Shown here: positions 55,796 through 58,519 of the stretch, piece by piece
Numbering within the stretch: position 1 is the stretch's first letter
Layout of the letters: each line of letters begins with the position of its first letter
NCBI GenBank assembly: GCA_036389795.1
Contig: DASVWD010000090.1
Location: 1-58,519 of the forward strand
DNA length: 58,519 bases
Source of the DNA: Longimicrobium sp.
Lineage (GTDB): Bacteria > Gemmatimonadota > Gemmatimonadetes > Longimicrobiales > Longimicrobiaceae
Direction: 5' to 3'
Translations under genes and position numbers: made by a program
Notes under the pieces: model-generated
Told to the model about the DNA's origin: nothing
Seen by the model: only the letters and a program-made list of their open reading frames with translations
Database searches by the model: none

Positions 55796-55889
55796 GCCCA
55801 GTCCCAAGTGCCCAGTGCCCAGGAACTGCACGGCACCCGACACGCAGGGCCTTTCCTGGGCACTAAGCACTGGGCACTGGGCACTGTCG
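55796..55889. repeat. CCAGTGCCC inverted-repeat array
   Basis: AGTGCCCAGTCCCAAGTGCC, CAGTGCCCAGG on the left; CCTGGGCACTAAGCACTGGG, CACTGGGCACTG on the right. Inverted arms with a central 25-nt loop, about 13 nt upstream of the 55783 gene start. Confidence 0.75.
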
Positions 55890-55890
55890 T

Positions 55891-57147
55891 TCAGTCCGCC
55901 GCCGCCCGCTCTTCGACCGGCGCCGCGGCTTCGGCGGCCGCCGGGAACGCCTCGACCACCACCGCGATCCCCTGGCCGCCGCCGATGCAGGCGGTGCCCA
56001 GCCCGAAGCGCTTCCCCTGGCGGCGCAGCTCGTGGAGGAGGTGCACGGTGATGCGCGCGCCGCTCATCCCCAGCGGGTGGCTCATGGCGATGGCCCCGCC
56101 CGAGACGTTCACCCGCTCGCGGTCCAGCCCCAGCTCCTTCTCCACCGCGCAGTACTGGCTGGCGAACGCCTCGTTCACCTCCACCAGGTCCATCTGCCCC
56201 AGGTCCATCTCCGCGTTCTTGAGCGCCGCGCGCGAGGCCGGCGCCGGGCCGATCCCCATCTCCTTCGGCTCCACGCCCGCGATCCCCCACGAGACCAGGC
56301 GGCCGATCGGCTGCAGGCCGTTGCGCCGCGCGTACGCCTCCGACGCGATCACCAGCGCCGCCCCGCCGTCGCCGATCCCCGAGGCGTTGCCGGCCGTCAC
56401 CGTGCCGCCCTCCTTGAAGTACGGCTTGAGCTTGGCCAGCATGTCCACCGTGGTCTCGGGCCGCATGTGCTCGTCGCAGGCGAAGGTCGTCTCGCCCTTG
56501 CGGCTCTTCAGCGTGACCGGCGTGATCTCGGTGTCGAAGCGCTTCTGCTCGCACGCCAGCTTCGCCAGCGTCTGCGAGCGGCAGGCGTACTCGTCCACCT
56601 GGTCGCGGGTGATGCCGTAGCGGTCGGCCAGGTTCTCGGCCGTCATCGCCATCGAGCAGCCGGCGAAGGTGTCGGTGAGCGCCTCCCAGAGCAGGTCCTC
56701 GTAGAACTTCCCCGAGGGCCCCAGCCGCTGGTCGCCCCAGCGGGCGCCGCGGATCACGTGCGGGGCCTGGCTCATGCTCTCGGTGCCGCCGCAGAGCGCC
56801 ACCTCGGCCTGGCCCAGCATGATCTCCATGGCGCCCGAGACGATGGCCTGGAACCCCGAGCCGCACAGGCGGTTGAGCGTGAGCGCCGGCGTGTCGAGCG
56901 GGAGCCCCGTCTTGAGGCCGATGTGGCGCGCCAGGTAGATGGCGTCGGACGAAGTCTGCAGCGCGTTGCCGAAGACCACGTGCCCCACCTCCCCGGCCGG
57001 CACCCCCGACTCCTCCAGCGCCGCCTTCGCGGCGAACACCCCCAGGTCGGTGGCCGAGAAGTCCTTGAGCGACCCCCCGAACGTCCCCATCCCCGTGCGC
57101 TTGGCGGAGAGGAAGACGACGTCGATGTCCTTGCCCTGCGTAGCCAT
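55891..57147 (-). CDS. Acetyl-CoA acetyltransferase (thiolase)
   Basis: 418 residues from ATG 57147 (AAGAAGG upstream). First catalytic Cys in NRLCGSGFQAIVSGAMEI, N-terminal VFLSAKRTGMGTFGGSLKDFSATDLG, VEVNEAFASQYCAVEKELGLD, the NVSGGAIAMSHPLGMSGARI block with the catalytic His, and the final ACIGGGQGIAVVVE with the second Cys. Normal length is about 395; the N-terminal and C-terminal Ala/Glu tails add a few residues. It condenses or cleaves acetoacetyl-CoA. Likely works with the dehydrogenase encoded at 53922. Confidence 0.95.
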   Translation of the reverse strand: MATQGKDIDVVFLSAKRTGMGTFGGSLKDFSATDLGVFAAKAALEESGVPAGEVGHVVFGNALQTSSDAIYLARHIGLKTGLPLDTPALTLNRLCGSGFQAIVSGAMEIMLGQAEVALCGGTESMSQAPHVIRGARWGDQRLGPSGKFYEDLLWEALTDTFAGCSMAMTAENLADRYGITRDQVDEYACRSQTLAKLACEQKRFDTEITPVTLKSRKGETTFACDEHMRPETTVDMLAKLKPYFKEGGTVTAGNASGIGDGGAALVIASEAYARRNGLQPIGRLVSWGIAGVEPKEMGIGPAPASRAALKNAEMDLGQMDLVEVNEAFASQYCAVEKELGLDRERVNVSGGAIAMSHPLGMSGARITVHLLHELRRQGKRFGLGTACIGGGQGIAVVVEAFPAAAEAAAPVEERAAAD

Positions 57148-57235
57148 ATGCCTTCTTTCGGATCGTCGGTTGAGTGGGCGGAAGTCGAAGCGCGACAATA
57201 TGTCCCGGGGGTGGGGCGGGTCGCAAGCGAGGGGA

Positions 57236-57276
57236 AGTGCGTGAGTGCGTGAGTGCGAAAGTGCGAAAGTGCGAGA
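57236..57276. repeat. GTGCGAAA/GTGCGTGA tandem array
   Basis: GAAGTGCGTGAGTGCGTGAG, TGCGAAAGTGCGAAAGTGCG. Reverse-orientation counterpart of 17851-17889. Confidence 0.65.
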
Positions 57277-57314
57277 GGAGGGACGCTCGCCACCGGCCGG
57301 TGTTGTTTGCTGTC

Positions 57315-57370
57315 GAAGCCTCGCGCGGTTTGCGAGGCTTTCTGCCGTTGTAGCCGCGGCTTTGCCGCCT
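57315..57370 (+). repeat. Two-hairpin dispersed repeat, copy 4
   Basis: GCCTCGCGCGGTTTGCGAGG, CTTTCTGCCGTTGTAGCCGC, GGCTTTGCCGCC. Nearly identical to 4088-4143 (one base differs in the first loop and one short deletion follows). Lies between divergent genes. Confidence 0.8.
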
Positions 57371-57485
57371 TTCATGCGCGAAACCCCGCCCTTCCCTGCC
57401 GGCCCTTTTCACGAACGATAGATTGAGCGCCCGCGGCTCGTCGTCCGTGGGAGCAACGGAGCATCCTCCAGGGTGGGGAGAGGGG

Positions 57486-58331
57486 ATGGCGTACCTGCTG
57501 GCGCTCGCGTCGTCGCTGTTCTACGGCGCGGCCGACTTCCTGGGCGGGCTGGCCGCGCGACGCACGGCCACCTTGCCGGTGGTGGTCGTGTCGCAGCTGG
57601 CCGGGCTGCTGCTGCTGCTCGCGGTGATGCCGCTGCTGGCCCCGGCGGCGCCCGCCGGGACCGACCTGGCGTGGGGGGCGGCCGGCGGGGTGGCGGGGGG
57701 CGTGGGCGTGGGGCTGCTGTACCACGCGCTCTCCATCTCGGCCATGAGCGTGGTGGCGCCCGTGACGGCCGTGTGCGCCATCGCCGTGCCCGTGGTGGCC
57801 GGGCTGGCGCTGGGCGAGCGCCCCGGCGCGGGCGCGCTGGCGGGGGTGGGGCTCGCCGCGGTGGCCATCGGGCTCATCAGCCGCGAGCCCGCGCCCGACC
57901 GGCCGGTGCTCCTGGGCGCCACCGGCCGCGGCGTGCTGCTGGCGCTCGCCGCGGGGCTCGCCATCGGCGCCTTCTACGTGGCCCTGGAGCGCACCGCGCC
58001 CGCGGCGGGGCTCTGGCCGCTGGTGGCCGCGCGAGCCACCAGCGTGGCGATGCTCGCCGCCGTCGCGCTCGCCGCCCGGCGTCGGCTGCGCCCGGACCGC
58101 GGCGCGCTCCGCATCATCCTGGCCGGCGGCGCGCTCGACATGCTGGCCAACCTGCTGTACCTGCTGGCCGTGCGTCAGGGGCTGCTGAGCGTGGTGGCGC
58201 CGCTGGCGTCGCTGTACCCGGCCGCCACCGTGCTCCTGGCCTGGATCGTCCTGGGCGAGCGCCTGCACTGGTTCCAGGGCCTCGGCCTCGCGTTCGCCGC
58301 CCTGGCCATCGCGCTGATCACGGGCGGCTAA
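57486..58331 (+). CDS. EamA/DMT-family transporter
   Basis: 281 residues, ten TM helices in two EamA repeats (about 3-140 and 155-280). Start MAYLLALASSLFYGAADFLGG, central ALSISAMSVVAPVTAVCAIAVPVVAGLALGERPGAGALAGVGLAAVAIGLI and C-terminal LLSVVAPLASLYPAATVLLAWIVLGERLHWFQGLGLAFAALAIALI, the usual EamA pattern. It exports or takes up small metabolites. GGAGAGG precedes the ATG at 57486. Its stop codon lies inside the next two-hairpin repeat. Confidence 0.9.
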   Translation: MAYLLALASSLFYGAADFLGGLAARRTATLPVVVVSQLAGLLLLLAVMPLLAPAAPAGTDLAWGAAGGVAGGVGVGLLYHALSISAMSVVAPVTAVCAIAVPVVAGLALGERPGAGALAGVGLAAVAIGLISREPAPDRPVLLGATGRGVLLALAAGLAIGAFYVALERTAPAAGLWPLVAARATSVAMLAAVALAARRRLRPDRGALRIILAGGALDMLANLLYLLAVRQGLLSVVAPLASLYPAATVLLAWIVLGERLHWFQGLGLAFAALAIALITGG

Positions 58332-58379
58332 AGCCGCGGCTACAACTGCAGAAAGCCTCGCAAACCCCGCGAGGCTTCA
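58325..58379 (-). repeat. Two-hairpin dispersed repeat, copy 5
   Basis: GGCGGCTAAAGCCGCGGCTA, CAACTGCAGAAAGCCTCGCA, AACCCCGCGAGGCTTC. Reverse orientation relative to 4088-4143; overlaps the EamA stop codon. Confidence 0.8.
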
Positions 58380-58402
58380 ACCCAAATCCTGCTGGGGAAA
58401 AA

Positions 58403-58486
58403 GCGAGCACCGTTCGGAAGTAGTAGATTGAGAGAGACTTCCGGCAAGAAGGATCTCACAACCCACTACACCCAAACGGTGCTCGC
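58403..58486. repeat. 12-bp inverted repeat before the edge gene
   Basis: GCGAGCACCGTT (58403-58414) and AACGGTGCTCGC (58475-58486), 60 nt apart; the second copy abuts the ATG at 58487. It could be an insertion-sequence end, an operator or a hairpin; the window ends too soon to tell. Confidence 0.55.
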
Positions 58487-58519
58487 ATGAAAGCTATCCA
58501 GAAGCGGCCCTACGTACAA
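58487..58519 (+). CDS. Unknown gene, 5' end only (partial at window edge)
   Basis: ATG at 58487 opens MKAIQKRPYVQ before the window ends. Placement after an inverted repeat is compatible with a transposase start but nothing else supports it. Too short to name. Confidence 0.35.
   Translation, partial: MKAIQKRPYVQ

Noticed and set aside
1-58519. tRNA genes
   Set aside because: Scanning for T-arm GGTTCGANTCC-type sequence found only the tmRNA 3' half at 10035-10050.
58403-58519. An insertion sequence at the right edge
   Set aside because: Only 11 codons and a 12-bp inverted repeat are visible; transposase identity cannot be judged.

Overview
This is a high-GC bacterial window of about 58.5 kb. 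The gene content (many secreted lipoproteins, a PadR regulator, a permease–M1 peptidase fusion, two pinensin-like leader peptides, dense families of palindromic intergenic repeats) suggests Gemmatimonadota, perhaps a Longimicrobium relative. That assignment is from memory of gene style, not from a search; the 23S rRNA fragment at the left edge and the tmRNA would settle it.

Layout. 1-58 is the 5' end of a 23S rRNA gene running off the left edge, with its own consensus promoter and a protein gene, not a 16S gene, upstream. 0.3-9.1 kb: a methyltransferase, a PadR-VOC pair, small membrane proteins, a PHP phosphoesterase, and a TetR regulator with an S41 protease-TPR lipoprotein. 9.2-10.7 kb: repeats around tmRNA (ssrA) and a DUF4377 lipoprotein. 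10.8-14.5 kb: a ku-ligD end-joining operon. 15.5-17.6 kb: a HEAT-repeat protein with a small insertion at its 3' end. 17.9-26.6 kb: a glycan or lipid-glycan cluster (GT2, two GT4, a methyltransferase, a YfhO-like protein, a flippase-like protein), interrupted by a DUF559 nuclease gene between inverted repeats. 27-34.3 kb: greA, a YukJ-like protein, and an ABC ATPase with a permease-M1 aminopeptidase fusion. 34.7-42.9 kb: accessory genes, TrhA/hemolysin III, GNAT, lipoproteins and a secreted adenosine-deaminase-like enzyme. 43-51.5 kb: a DUF2975/XRE islet, small secreted proteins and two RiPP-like precursors, one apparently frameshifted. 51.6-53.9 kb: a lower-GC two-gene islet (CBS-HEPN protein and SF2-type helicase) lodged at the 3' end of a 3-hydroxyacyl-CoA dehydrogenase gene. 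53.9-58.3 kb: that dehydrogenase, a membrane protein, a thiolase and an EamA transporter. The right edge holds the first codons of an unknown gene.

The most interesting result is a pattern. Three minus-strand genes (HEAT protein, 44.5-kb lipoprotein, hbd) each have new DNA immediately downstream and then a second, orphan copy of the host gene's own last 32-51 bases. Two of the orphans are diverged while still reading as the same C-terminus and stop. The largest of these islets carries the CBS-HEPN/helicase pair, which I propose as a candidate uncharacterised anti-phage or stress module. No integrase is visible in any of the three islets.

The dehydrogenase and thiolase probably act together in acyl-CoA or butanoate metabolism. 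Ku and LigD form a two-protein non-homologous end-joining system. The 17.9-26.6 kb genes probably build and export a surface glycan. Many intergenic spaces are filled by recurrent hairpin repeats of several unrelated families.
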